DNA of 64,000 nucleotides from Phanerochaete sordida (Eukaryota; Basidiomycota; Agaricomycetes; Polyporales; Phanerochaetaceae), in assembly GCA_019973155.2 (NCBI GenBank), contig BPQB01000030.1, positions 186,001 to 250,000 on the forward strand, in the 5' to 3' direction. Below the pieces are notes generated by a model. The model saw only the letters and a program-made list of their open reading frames with translations. It was not told where the DNA came from and did no database searches. How positions within the stretch are numbered: position 1 is the stretch's first letter; every line of letters starts with the position of its first letter. Positions 1 through 10,559 of the stretch are shown here, one piece after another. Made by a program: the position numbers and the translations under genes.

Positions 1-378
1 CTGCTCGAGGCGGGGGACCTCAGGCGTCTCCTCGTAGGCCGCGAGAGGCTGCGCGACCTTGCGCACAACGCCATGGAGGCGCTTCGCGAGCACGCGCGGT
101 TCAGCACGGAGCGCTCCCCGTGCAAAAACTGTCAAGAGCAGCCAGAAGCCTCCCTGAAGATGTTCATGTCCACCGAGAGCTATCGAGACCTCGCGTTTGA
201 CCCACTGGGCGGGCTTCTCGAGCTGAGACGTGCAGTCGAGCAGTCTGCTTGCGACTCCTGCAAGTATTCCGTACGCACGGTCATCATGGATACCTGCAAG
301 GAAATCTGGGACACTCTCGTGGAAGCTTTCGAGCTGCAGAAGCTTGGAATCGAAGTACCGGACGACAGCGTATTTTAA
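1..378 (+). CDS. 3' end of an unidentified gene (partial)
   Basis: An open frame runs from the window edge to TAA at 376-378 and gives the last 125 residues of a protein whose start lies outside. It is hydrophilic and helix-rich. It carries two cysteine pairs (CKNC near residue 38, CDSC near residue 84) and an acidic C-terminus ending PDDSVF. Paired cysteines in a C-terminal tail are common in the large polypore BTB/POZ families, so a BTB-type protein is possible, but no BTB core is visible here. The family assignment is a guess; that this is a real exon is likely from its codon bias and its continuation to the edge. Confidence 0.5.
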   Translation: MLEAGDLRRLLVGRERLRDLAHNAMEALREHARFSTERSPCKNCQEQPEASLKMFMSTESYRDLAFDPLGGLLELRRAVEQSACDSCKYSVRTVIMDTCKEIWDTLVEAFELQKLGIEVPDDSVF

Positions 379-927
379 CCACCCACGCCACAGTGCATTG
401 TCGACTGGGACCGTCTACATAGAAAATTCAGGCGCCTATTCGTACAGAGTCATCTCCAACGGCGGCGTAGCTCGCGACCTGACTGCCATCGCAGCGTTCA
501 CGTATATCTGCCAGCTCATGTTTCCAACTCACGTTCCTCACATGACTCAGGAGGTGTAAATGTGTATGTGCTAGACCCAAAGTTCTACTAAGGGCCCGAC
601 ACGCCTAAAAGATGCAAGTCTGTTTGCGTCACTGGGATCCAACATATTCGATTTCCGTCGTGGCTAGTCCACTCGATAGGGTAGGAGTACATACCGAGGA
701 GACTTGGAGGGTCAGTACGTTGGTGGTAAGCGAGCTCCAGAACGCGCCTGTCACAACCTCCCAAAAACTTGAGAGCCAGTATGCAAACATTCAAATCGCT
801 GCAGGTTCGCATACGAAGCCGCGGATCCCAACACAGCCGATAGAGCGGCAGTATATACCATGGTACTAGTACAGATCCGAATTTAGAAAAGCAAAGTTAC
901 TGCGCAAGAAGGCCGGTGCACCTCACA
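379..927. other. Intergenic, convergent 3' flanks
   Basis: This stretch lies between two convergent genes. Short open frames on both strands lack recognisable motifs or codon bias. I see nothing functional beyond 3' UTR and terminator sequence. Confidence 0.5.
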
Positions 928-2708
928 TCAGTTTGTCTCTGCATACGTGAACGCCGTTTTTGCGATGCCGAACGACGGCGCCTTTGAGGTGTAGACCGTG
1001 TAGAAGCGCTGCATGAACACGTAGCCGTTGATGAAGTCAAGACCCTCGCCGGACGGCGTTCCGATGTCGCCGACGATGAGGTACACGGAGTCGGCGTCGC
1101 CGCCGATATTGCTGTTCAGCTGCAAAAGCTGCGTCAGAAGCGCACGCCGCGGGACGAAAGAGGGGCTGCTCACGCTGCGCGGCCAGATCTGCGCGTTTTT
1201 TGTGAACTCCCAGGATTTCTACGTGGCAAGGGTCAGATGGTAGAGGTTTATAGGGGCGCAAAGGAGGCGTACCCCGCCGATTTTGAAGAACAGGCTCTGA
1301 ATGCTGTCGTACTTGACCGCCGGTAACTTCAAGAGCCCCGTCGCTGGATCCATAGTCGCACCCGTTGCCGTCGTGTAGTGGTCGAAGGCATCTGGAGTAT
1401 ATCCTCAGCCTGGGTGGTCGCCACGAACATCGCGCATGAATTACCTGTCGCCAGAAGGATAAGCGTCGTGCCGGTGTCGGCGATCCCAGCAGTATTGCTG
1501 AGGATCGTGGACCCCGAGGCGCCGTACGTGACAGACTGGTTGAAGCCTACGAACTCGCTCGCGGGGAAGGTCGACGTGATCGGCCTGCAGGTGCGCGCCC
1601 ACGGTGAGATGAGGAACATGTCTAAGACGGCGTGGTGCACGCACACAGTTGTGATGGGGCTGGTCACTCCAGTGCGCCGCACGCCGCCCATGGTCAGCTC
1701 GCCGTCCATGGCTCCGCTGTCGGACGTCGTCGGGTGGAAGAAGATACCGATCTCATATTTGTCGAGCAGGCCCTGCGACCAGGCGTTGTCTGTGACCGTC
1801 GGCTCCACAGTGCTGCTGTTCGAGATGCCTGAGGGAACACGTCGATCAGCTCCAGTCTGCGCGAAATAGCGAAGATATCACCTTCGTTGAGGTCTGTCGG
1901 GCCGAGGCTGCATAAAACAACATCAGAAAGTGGAACAAATCGGTTTAGTTTCTTGACTCGAACCCAAGGATGCCGTCGAGACCGTCCGGGGAAGTGCTGC
2001 TGCCGTTCGATACCCCGATGAACTGGTCATTGACTACAAGGTTGCCAATGGTGAGAGTGTCGAAGTATCCTTCTCCTACATGCGGAGTCAGAATTGGCAG
2101 GGCTTGCCTTCTCGAGTCACGCACCATTGAAGGACCCGCTTCCATATTCCACTTCCTGGATCGCAAGCGTGAGTATCGGCGTAAAATTGTCAGCACAGCA
2201 CACTTGCCAGCTGTTGTCCGCTGTCTACAGAAGAGGAGGTACGATTATAGCTCGAATTGGCCCCGATCCAGGTCAGAGAACTCCCAGTGTCAAGGAGCAA
2301 GTTGTCTGCCGAAAAAGGGTCGATGAGCCAGTCTAATCCTTCACAGATGGGATGTTTGGCTTACGGATAGCCGGGGGCGTGCCAACGCCCACCTGCTCAA
2401 AACATCGTCAACTCAGTCTTTCACAGCCTGACGAAGATTGTACACACAGCAACGGAGTACGCGACTACGCCATTGGTGAGGGCGACAGGAAACGTGGACC
2501 CACGCTTCTGCGCGTGACCCAGGCCTTTCGACTGGATGACCCTCGCACGGGCCCTGTCGATGTCTGCGAGTCGCCCAAACGACAAATTTGACTTGACGCG
2601 GCGAGCCAATGGGAGCGATATGGGGAGTTTGTCGACGACGATGGTCGGCGGTGCTGCTGATGCGACCGACAGCGCGAGACAGACCACGGTGAGAGTGGAC
2701 GCGAGCAT
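928..2708 (-). CDS. Secreted aspartic protease, polyporopepsin type (copy 1)
   Basis: A pepsin-family (A1) endopeptidase, predicted to be secreted and to cleave extracellular protein. Translation starts at 2706-2708 with a signal peptide (MLASTLTVVCLALSVASAA), followed by a propeptide. Spliced exons then give VGVGTPP, the first catalytic motif LLLDTGSSLTW, the flap YGSGSFNGEGYFDT, LDGILGLGPTDLNE, PTVTDNAWSQGLL, and the second catalytic motif GIADTGTTLIL. The conserved tail GGDADSVYLIVGD...GEGLDFINGYVFMQRFYTVY follows. About nine short introns are needed; donors such as GTGCGT, GTAAGC and GTGAGC and their acceptors all keep frame, so the gene looks intact. It closely resembles polyporopepsin in order of motifs. 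It is paralogous to the gene at 5805-7600 and to the relic at 8279-8425. Confidence 0.85.
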
Positions 2709-3729
2709 AGGGACTGAAGCACGGCGGGCACCGCTGGTCGGCGAGACATGGCGCACGACCCTTTATATGCTCCAGAGTGCGTCGGCAGACGGGCGAGAAG
2801 CGCCGCTCGTCGCATGGAAGATCCTGGCCTGTCAAGCGGGTGAGAAGGGTTGCAGCAGGCGCAGGCTCAATGCAGATGTCGCTATTGTTCGTTTCCAGGG
2901 TGTTCATGAGATGGAGCTACTTGCTGTCATACATCAGACCGTCTCCTGCGCAGGAGATGCACGGAAGAGGCAGTCGCCTCACTACATTCTACGACGCAGG
3001 AAATTCGAGGGCCTCAGATGAACAAGGGTTGGCGGAGTACGTGGATACTCAGCGTGGCGGATAATTCCATCTGAAGGGGGACCGTCGTCCCACATTGCGG
3101 GCTAGCAACGATTCAGCTGTCGAAGTAATGTCGAAGGGGTGGATCCGGCGTTGCCCGGAATACGATGCGAGGCTTCGAGGGGCCCTGTTCGCGTTCTAGC
3201 ACTATAAGAGCTGACATAAACGATAATAAACGAGAGTAATTAGTACTGGTCCGAACGCCGTTTGCGCATGTCTGCGCTCGGTCTCCTCGCTAGCGACTAT
3301 GTCAAAACGATAGAAGTGACGTGTCACCAGCACCGGTACCGTTGTGGAGGTAGAGCGCATCTTCATGATTTTCTGGAAGTTGCAGACTCCACGGCAGCCC
3401 AGAGCCATAAATCTAGCTGCCAGATGGGTCGATTCGAACTGAAACTTGCTTTCGCGCTTGTCAACGAGAGCCCGTTATTTGTCAGTGTTAGGATCAAAAG
3501 CTCTTGAGTTCCGTTTCCAGAACCCTAACCCGGACTCGTTGTTGCTGCACTCGCGATCCGGGGTAACAGGGGTCCCGATTAGCGTTGCCAGGACCTCGGG
3601 CGTCACTCTAGCCTTGTACTACACCACAAGCCGATACGCAAGGTGAATGGATACACTTACTCGTCTTACGTTGCTATCTATGCTATACAGGACTAAAGAG
3701 ACCAGGCACAGAAATCTGCGGCCTTCCAG
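2709..3729. other. Divergent intergenic region, protease 1 / MYND-A
   Basis: About 1 kb separates the start codons of two divergent genes. It includes a TATA-like stretch upstream of protease 1 (TTTATATG near 2761-2768) and the composite MYND promoter element annotated separately at 3558-3600. No convincing coding exon is visible. Confidence 0.5.
3558..3600 (+). promoter_or_regulatory. Shared 43-base promoter element of MYND-A
   Basis: The element opens with CCGGGGTAACAGGGGTCCCG (3558-3577) and, after a 13-base spacer that is not conserved, ends with GGACCTCGGG at 3591-3600. It lies about 130 bases before the ATG of MYND-A. The same layout, in the same orientation relative to the gene, precedes MYND-B (19606-19648) and MYND-C (22642-22687). 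It holds an AGGGG box (stress-response-element core) and a GGTCC/GGACC inverted repeat. Conservation in three promoters with diverged surroundings argues for a binding site. Confidence 0.6.
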
Positions 3730-5580
3730 ATGTCGGACGTATGGACCGTGGAGAGTTTTTCGTCAGAGCCACTTCGCGCGGGAAGCTTCTTCAGGCAGCT
3801 GTATGCCCAAGATAAATGGCCGCAGATATGTTATTTTCTGTGGGACTACCAAACATTTGCATTCTCGAATCCCCCCAACGAGAGCTACGAGGCTCTCTTC
3901 GCTGGAGAGCTACCGCAGGCATTGCTGGCAGTGCCATTAGATCGCCGATTCTACGATCAACCTCGATTCGAGATGGACACCAGGGTAACAGTTCAGAGCT
4001 ACCTTCATGCCAGAGCTACATAGACTGACGCACCTCCGCAGCCACATGTCATCTACAGCATCAGCACTATAGCCAGCCTGCTGCAGTGGGCTGTCAAAAG
4101 ACCTCAGCCTACGCCAGGGAGCTACCATCCGGCCAGCCGTCCCGCATACGCCACGTTCCTGTTGGAGAATCTTTCCGACTTGTGGCATCTTCTGCTGGAG
4201 CTCCCCTACGTGCTGCAGTCCGAACCCCTCTCGTCACAGGCCAACGAAGACGGCAGGGCAGAAAGGCTTACTGTCCGGTGGAGTGCCCTCGATCTTGCCA
4301 TGGCAGAGCTAAAAATGCGAGAGCTCATGAGGTCAGCTATGAATAATCCTGGTGCTCGTATATACTCACTCTGGACGTCGCTCTACGTAGTGGCTCCCTT
4401 CCACCGGATTTCCTCGAATCACTGGCCCCACAGGTAGTCGTGCGCTGCTGGCTGCTCGCAACATCCCCCAAGATGATCTTGGAAACGGAGCACTCGCTCA
4501 GTATCATCTACGACTGCGGCTCGGGCGACATCGAGAAAATCGTCTCTTTCGTTGACAAGGCCATCGCGCTGAAGACCATCAGTCCTCGTCAGTTTGTGAA
4601 GCGCTGCAACTCTCGGCTGCGCCTACAAGACGTGCTCGACCACGAGCTCGTGTATCTTATGAACGATTTAGGATTTTTCTGCTGTCACGAGAAGATGCAG
4701 CTGGCACGTGTCCAGGATAGAGACCACATCGTCCTCCTGCTGCATGCGGCCCAGAGGCAGCTATGCCATGGTCGGCAAGACGACGAAACACACATCCTGG
4801 AGATGACCTTCTCACATATACTGTACGGCGCACTTTTTACACACTCCAGCGACGTGTATGACCGCTTACGCGATTCTTTCAGGCGCATCATGCCCGACGA
4901 TATGGCGAGGTTCCGATATATGCACGACTTCTTCCGCTCGCTCGCCATGCTCCTTGGCCGGGCAACAGTCCTGGCTGCCCTAGAACCGAGCGACTCCCCA
5001 GTCGGGAAACGGGGAATGAGTGAGCCTCTGCTCATACGCTTTCCCACGCTTAAATTCATCTCTTACCCTGCCAGAACACATCCGCGAGATGCTCGCCTTC
5101 TTCGCGGTCAACTGCATCACGCAGGGCCCCGCCAACCCCGCTGACTATGGCCCCGGCTGCTCCGACTTCGTCGGCTCCGTCCAGCACGTATGGCGCACGG
5201 CGTACGACAAGCTGCGCTCGCTCCCAGCAGACGCGGCGCCGCACAAATCGGAAGCGCTCGCGCTCTGGACGGACTTCGGAAGGCACTGCGAGATCGACAC
5301 GAGCGCGCCTGCACCGCCGCTGCCGAGCACCGCTGGGCGCGATGGGTGGTCGAAGGACATGGGCTGCGCCTGGCGCGAGTGCCTCTGCTTCGGGGAGAAG
5401 CCGCAGCACAAGCTCCGCAAGTGCAACGGGTGCGGGAAAATCATGTACTGCTCGAAGAAATGCCAGAGACGGTACGCTTGCTGGTTTCTGCACGCTACGT
5501 CTCACAGAAGCCTTACCGTGGCTCGTAGGGACTGGACTGAAGGCGGGCACAAGAGTGTATGTCGCTCGTCTTCGCAATGA
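3730..5580 (+). CDS. MYND zinc-finger protein A
   Basis: First of seven related genes in this window. Exon 1 starts at ATG 3730 (SDVWTVESFSSEPLRAG). After short introns come a helical central region (LLENLSDLWHLLLELPYVLQ; RCWLLATSPKMILETEHSLS; RQLCHG) and a C-terminal MYND finger. The finger reads ECLCFGEKPQHKLRKC, then MYCSKKCQRR, and is completed after one more intron by DWTEGGHKSVC, with stop at 5578-5580. MYND fingers usually bind proline-rich peptides in chromatin or signalling partners. The large N-terminal region is typical of expanded, uncharacterised agaricomycete families, so no biochemical role is assigned. Frames join without visible lesions. Closest to copies B and C, with which it shares a promoter element. 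Confidence 0.75.
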
Positions 5581-5804
5581 CCCGCATTGGCATCATATAT
5601 TTCGCGGCATGTATTGGAGCCCACATTTCCCGCATACATCCTCTTGAGGATGATCTAATTGTATATAACCTTCCCTACTACATACTCACATGTTACGAAA
5701 CTTCAGACCTACATACGCTCCAGCCAGGGTATACGTGCCCGTCGGCAGCCTCTCAGCGTCTCCGGGAGGAGGCGTGCTCATCCAGGGCATTGCACGCAGA
5801 CACA

Positions 5805-7600
5805 TCAGTTGATCTCCGCGAAGGTGAACGGCGTGTTCGCGATGCCGAACGAGGAGTCCTGCGTGTTGTACACGGTGTAGAAACGCTGCATGAACGCGTA
5901 CCCATTGATGAAGTCGAGGCCCTCGCCCGACGGCGTGCCGAGGTCACCGACGATGAGGTAGACGGAGTCGGCGTCGCCGCCGATATCGGTGTTCAACTGC
6001 GGGTGCGCGTCAGACACATAGTCAGCAAAGAGGGCTGGGCAGTGCGCACGCTGCGGGGAAAGATCTGTGCGTTCTTTGTGAACTCGAACGTTTGCTGGAG
6101 GGGGGCCGAGGTGAGATGACTGGGGCAGAGGGAAAATCAAGGACCGATGTCGTACCCCTCCGATGTTGAAGAACAAGCTCTGCAGGTTATCGTACTGCGA
6201 CGCGGGCAGCTTCAGGAGCCCAGTCTCAACGTCATCCATGGTGGCACCGGTTGCCTTCATGTACTTCCGGAAGGCGTCTGCGCGAAACGATAATGAGCAC
6301 AAATGATATATGGAAGGGAAGTAGCAGCGCACCTGAGGCAAGCAGAATGAGGGCTGTGCCGGTATCTGTGATACCTGCGGTGCTCTCGAGAATAGTGGCG
6401 CCTGAGGTGCCATAGGTGATCGACTGGTCTATGCCGACAAATGAGCTAGAAGGAGTAGTTGAGGTGAGTGGTCTAAATGGGCAATGCAACTGATCAAAAT
6501 CGGATCCCTTGGGAGAGCGAAACGGTCATACACGGTAGTGATTGTGCCGTTCAAGGCACTGCTATTAGTACCGCCGAATGTGAGCATTCCGTCGACAGTC
6601 CCGTTGTCCGACGTCGTCGGGTGGAACTGGATCCCGATCTCGTATGTATCCAGGAGGCCCTGCGCGAACGCGTTGTCGGTGACCGTCGGCGAGGGCGAGG
6701 GGTCGTCGAGCGACAGGTCTGATCGCGTTCGTCTATGAGATCCAGGGGCAGCACTGATACGGAGCGTGCTTACCTGCGTTGAGGTCGGTCGGGCCCATTC
6801 TGCGATGCAGCGGTGAGTGTGAGCGGTATATGACGGAGATGTGTTGATACACACCCGAGGATACCGTCCAGCCCATCAGGCATGATGGTTCCCGGATCCG
6901 CTACGCCGATGAACTGCTTCTGGACGACGAGGTTGCCGAGAGTCACCGTATCCTGAAAGGCTCTACCTGCACCGCAGATGAGATCGGATAGACAGTGCTT
7001 CTGGCTTGGTGACGTACCTGTGAAGGTCCCGGCACCATATTCCGCTTCCTGCAAAAAACGTACGTCGGTTGGCATGCAGGCAGGCGAAAGAAGGATAGCG
7101 TTTACCAAGGGTTCGCCGATATCGACAGAAGACGAGGTCTCGTTGTACGGGGTTATGGCTCCGACCCAAGTGAGGGAGCTGCCCGTATCAAGGAGCAAGT
7201 CGTCTGCACAGCTATCAGTACGCGGGGCGGCTGCTGAGGGACAGCACAAGCTGCTTACGGTACGTCGGAGGGGTACCAACGCCCACCTAATCGAGATCCT
7301 GCGTCAGCATATCAGCACATGCCAAGCTAAGCATCGACGCACCGAGACGGAATACGACACGACCTCGTTGGTCAGGGACACGGGGAAGACACTGCGCTTG
7401 GACGTCTTGCTGGTGCCCTTCCCGAGCGACTGCAGCACCCGCGCGCGAGCTCTGTCTGTGTCGGCGAGCTGCTTCATCGAGCCGCCTGCCTTGAGGCGAC
7501 GCGTCAGCGCGAGCGAGATCGGGAGCTTGTCGACGACGACAGGCGGCGCCGCGGCGGCCGCCAGTGCGAGGGCGAGGAGGGCGAAAGTAGACGTGAGCAT
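5805..7600 (-). CDS. Secreted aspartic protease, polyporopepsin type (copy 2)
   Basis: Paralogue of the gene at 928-2708, with the same exon plan. The start at 7598-7600 opens a signal peptide (MLTSTFALLALALAAAAAP), then a propeptide rich in basic residues. Catalytic motifs are LLLDTGSSLTWVGA and GITDTGTALILLASG. Other conserved blocks are YGAGTFTG, LDGILG, PTVTDNAFAQGLL, VGIDQSITYGTS, and the end GEGLDFINGYAFMQRFYTVY...FAEIN. Both aspartates and the flap tyrosine are present, and splice sites restore frame throughout, so it is probably active. Copies 1 and 2 and the relic all lie on the minus strand, with MYND-A between the two intact copies. This pattern suggests tandem duplication followed by insertion or rearrangement. 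Confidence 0.85.
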
Positions 7601-8278
7601 CAGGACGTTGGGACTGGTGGGCACGATGTGGTGGTGAAGTCGGTACATTGTACGGCGCAGGCTTAAATACGCCAGCGTATGTCGGGTGCGCCAGCACCGG
7701 CGTACGGCTAATGGCATCTGGTCGTTTCTACGACACAGGTCGGGAGACAGCCGCGCAGCCGCAAGTGAGGTATCTTGACATTATGAAGTGAGTCCTATAG
7801 CGGAGGACTACATGTGCATTCGTCAGCGTGGCTGGTTTATAGATCTCCAGGACGCTATCCTATGTAAATCACCTCACGCGCCACTGTTCATCTTTGGTCA
7901 TAGCGACTCGCTAACAAGACAAGTGGCAGCTGGGGAGACTGATTGTTAGGGTCTGCAAAATTCGTAACGAGGCGTTGGCTCGCTCACGAGAGATGCCTTT
8001 CAGGAATTCCGCATAAGCCTGTCAGGCAGTTGAGGTGCACAAAAGTATGTGGTACTTGGACGTTCCAAGCCAAGGTAATATTGCGAGGCAATCGGCAATA
8101 TGCATGCCCAATATCGCGTCTGGAAAGATACTGGAACTGCGATGTCGAACGCCAGCAGACTGCCGGATATTGTACGTAGGGTACAGCACTCGACAGCCTA
8201 ATGGTGTCACATTCAGCGAGGCAGGGTAGCGACATATCCTGGAGGAAGCATATCGACATACTTCTGCGCGGGTACACC
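7601..8278. other. Intergenic, upstream of protease 2
   Basis: Contains the protease 2 promoter, with a TATA-like TTTAAG on its coding strand near 7661-7666. No coding exon or further protease homology is visible between this promoter and the relic exon downstream. Confidence 0.45.
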
Positions 8279-8425
8279 TCAGTTCGAATCCTCCATCGTC
8301 AGCTGCGCTGTCGTCGCGATGCCGAAAGATGGGGTTTGCGAGTTGTAAATGGTGTAAAACGGCTGCATGAGCACATATTCATTGACGAGGTCCAAGCCTT
8401 CGCTGCGATGGGTGAACAGGTGTTG
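8279..8425 (-). pseudogene. Relic last exon of a third aspartic protease
   Basis: Read on the minus strand, this segment encodes EGLDLVNEYVLMQPFYTIYN, then SQTPSFGIATTAQLTMEDSN and a stop at 8279-8281. It aligns without gaps to the C-terminal exon of proteases 1 and 2 (EGLDFINGYAFMQRFYTVYN...). Immediately upstream of the match is a run of 12 G residues (8428-8439), and no other protease exon, catalytic motif or promoter follows. It is therefore a truncated remnant of the same tandem family. The conserved frame in this single exon suggests the loss is not very old. Confidence 0.8.
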
Positions 8426-8753
8426 TAGGGGGGGGGGGGCATGTCAGTGTGAGAGTAGGAGCTGAGCGCTGCAGGAAAGTGAGCTAACTGTCACTGCAGA
8501 GGGACGTATGAGGATAGAGGCCTTCGACAAATCAGCGATCATATTCCACCACTACGTAGTACATCATTGGTACATCATCTAAGTAGGGCGTAAGGTTGCG
8601 TATGCTCTTGGGTGGACGGGTGCGTACCTTTGACATCCACAGACTATAGTTTGCGTAACAAAAAGAACTCCTACATAACCGGCTATTCCAGTCAGATTCC
8701 AGTAGTACTTCAGTGTCCGATATTTTTTGACGATGAAGAGCCCCCGCTTTGCT
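8426..8753. other. Intergenic with poly-G run
   Basis: Holds the 12-base G run at 8428-8439 bordering the protease relic. The rest is unassigned sequence downstream of the cupin gene. Nothing coding is supported. Confidence 0.4.
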
Positions 8754-9269
8754 CTACCACGGCTCTTTGGCAGCCTCGTTCACAAACCAGTTGCTGCCTC
8801 CCTTCGTCCGGTCAACGACCAGTGTCTTGCCGGATGTCGGGTACATGCAGACGTCCATGTCCATGCGGGTGCCCGAACAGAGGTACACGAGCTCTTGATC
8901 GCCAGCCCGCAGCGCGTGCGAAATGCCACTGTTCGCGGGAAAGGCGAAGAAATCGCCCTTCAGCGCTTTCTCCTCCCGGGGCTCCGCGTCGCCGCCAGTG
9001 TGAACGAGGAGTGTTGCGCCGGCAGCGCCCGCCTCGAGGATGTACACCCACTCCTCGTCGTGACTGTGGCAGTGGACGACAGAACTCTGGGTGTGCGGCT
9101 CGACGCGACAGAAGTGGACGCCCAGCTTGCTCAGTCCGCACGCGTCTCCGAGGGAGAACACTTGGCGAACGCAGCTCGCGTCGACGGGGTGAGCAATTTT
9201 GCGGAACGACTCCGCAGGGAGCTCAGCGGTTGAGATGCGGTGGGGCACGTTCTCGCGGTTCGCAGCCAT
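8754..9269 (-). CDS. Single-domain cupin protein
   Basis: An uninterrupted 171-residue frame starting MAANRENVPHR at 9269. The cupin core is plain: motif 1 is HCHSHDEEWVYILEAG (histidines 66, 68 and 70, acidic residues 71-73), and motif 2 centres on FFAFPANSGISHAL (histidine 118). These are the usual metal ligands of small cupins. Such proteins include dioxygenases, isomerases and sugar-binding proteins, so the reaction cannot be named. No signal peptide is seen, so it is probably cytosolic. It is divergent from the bL28m gene, with only about 210 bases between the two start codons, so promoter sequences are probably shared. The frame stays open upstream across the antisense of bL28m, but that extension is a GC-bias artefact. 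Confidence 0.8.
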   Translation of the reverse strand: MAANRENVPHRISTAELPAESFRKIAHPVDASCVRQVFSLGDACGLSKLGVHFCRVEPHTQSSVVHCHSHDEEWVYILEAGAAGATLLVHTGGDAEPREEKALKGDFFAFPANSGISHALRAGDQELVYLCSGTRMDMDVCMYPTSGKTLVVDRTKGGSNWFVNEAAKEPW

Positions 9270-9479
9270 TTCTCGGCTTTCTCGAAAGTAATCTATGCAC
9301 CTCGGTCGGTCAGACACCCGCTGTAACAATGCTAAAGAATACGCACTTATAGCACGAGAATACCTCGGTATGAGCCTAACGTCTTGCGAACGTAGCATAC
9401 ACGATCCACCGGTGATGGACGCAGCGGACAAGACGCGGTCAAAGTGGAAGCGCCCAGTCCAGGCTTGCTTGCCGCCACC

Positions 9480-9929
9480 ATGTTCCCCACCCTCCGCCTC
9501 TGCGAGGCGATCTCCGCGCCCTTCAAGCGGGCCCAGCTCGGTCTCTTCGGAGGCAAGACACGTCAGTCGGGCAACAACGTCCCGTTCTCGAAGAAGAAGA
9601 CGCGGCGAACGTGGCTCCCGAACGTACACAACCAGCGGCTCTTCTCCGAGACTCTCCAGAACTACATCCGGGTGAAGGTCACCGCGCGGGCACTGAAGAC
9701 AATCAAGAAGGTGCGTCCGCCTGTGCTCTGTGTGACTGAGGGCGTGCTGAACGGTCTGTAGCACGGCGGCATCGACAACTATGTCATGAAGACAAAGCCG
9801 GACCTCCTGGGATGGGAGGGCATGCGGATACGAGTGATGCTCCGCGAAAAGCAGATTGCGCAAGGCGTGGCGGCAGACTCTGCACCAGTGACAATATCAG
9901 CACCAGCAGTGGAGGCACCGGCGTTGTAG
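9480..9929 (+). CDS. Mitochondrial large-subunit ribosomal protein bL28m
   Basis: Two exons, 9480-9710 and 9762-9929, give 132 residues. The start is chosen because GCCGCCACC directly precedes the ATG at 9480; an in-frame ATG at 9444 is weaker. The bL28 core is clear: GGKTRQSGNNVPFSKKKTRR, then TWLPNVHNQRLFSETLQNYI and KVTARALKTIKK, followed by the second-exon stretch HGGIDNYVMKTKPDLLGWEG. This matches yeast Mrpl24 and human MRPL28 in layout. The product is a structural protein of the mitochondrial 54S subunit, and the N-terminal leader is basic and hydroxylated, as expected for import. A decayed copy of this gene lies at 20105-20395. Confidence 0.88.
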
Positions 9930-10559
9930 TCAGAGGTGCGTCCTCTTTCCGCACCCGTTCGCGCCTGATCTGCGCCCAACTGAATCTTTGACTGTGCAGA
10001 GTCGTGCACGCTTTATCATATTTACATCAACGTCCTATAATCCACGGCTTTCTCACTGCAATACGGCGTGTGTTTGGTGTACGCTGAACCTTTCGTTACC
10101 TGTACGCCCCTCCGGAAGCCACAAGCCTACACCTGCCGGCGGACGAACAGAACGGCATCATGCAATTGCTCCCACCACCTCTTGACTTGTCATCAGTCCA
10201 CTCGAGCGTCACTAAACCGCGAGTCCGGGATATTGGGAGGGCAGGCCTGCTATGTCAAGCTTGCAAAGTGTTCTTGCAGAGTAGGGACTGGTCCTACTAC
10301 CGCCTCACACCCTTGGAGAATGGACGTAGTCCAATATTAAGAGGTCCGAGCAATACATCTACATCTTATAAGGTGCTGGTAGGGTGGGGTACGTGAAGAA
10401 TACTGATCCAATAAAAATAGAAACTGCGTGTGCGTGAAAGCGTGTCCAGGACGATGAGCGAGAACCAGAGAGCGGAGGGCATACGTGCGGAGACAACCAA
10501 ACGAAGGCAAGAAAACGAAAACGAACGGCATAAAGCTCGGAGCGCAAAACAAGGCGCGC
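9930..10559. other. Convergent 3' intergenic region
   Basis: Lies between the ends of bL28m and the NT-C2 gene. Short, unbiased frames only; no feature is supported. Confidence 0.5.

Noticed and set aside
8276..8290. TTCGAATCC resembling a tRNA T-loop
   Set aside because: It has no complementary T-stem or acceptor stem, and it is the codon context of the protease relic's last residues.
8428..8439. Run of 12 G residues as a possible regulatory G-tract
   Set aside because: Probably a simple slippage tract at the relic boundary; there is no second or third G-run close enough for a quadruplex.
9270..9863. Upstream extension of the cupin frame to 369 codons
   Set aside because: It runs antisense through the bL28m exons. 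The cupin fold is complete from 9269, and the upstream part only mirrors the ribosomal gene.
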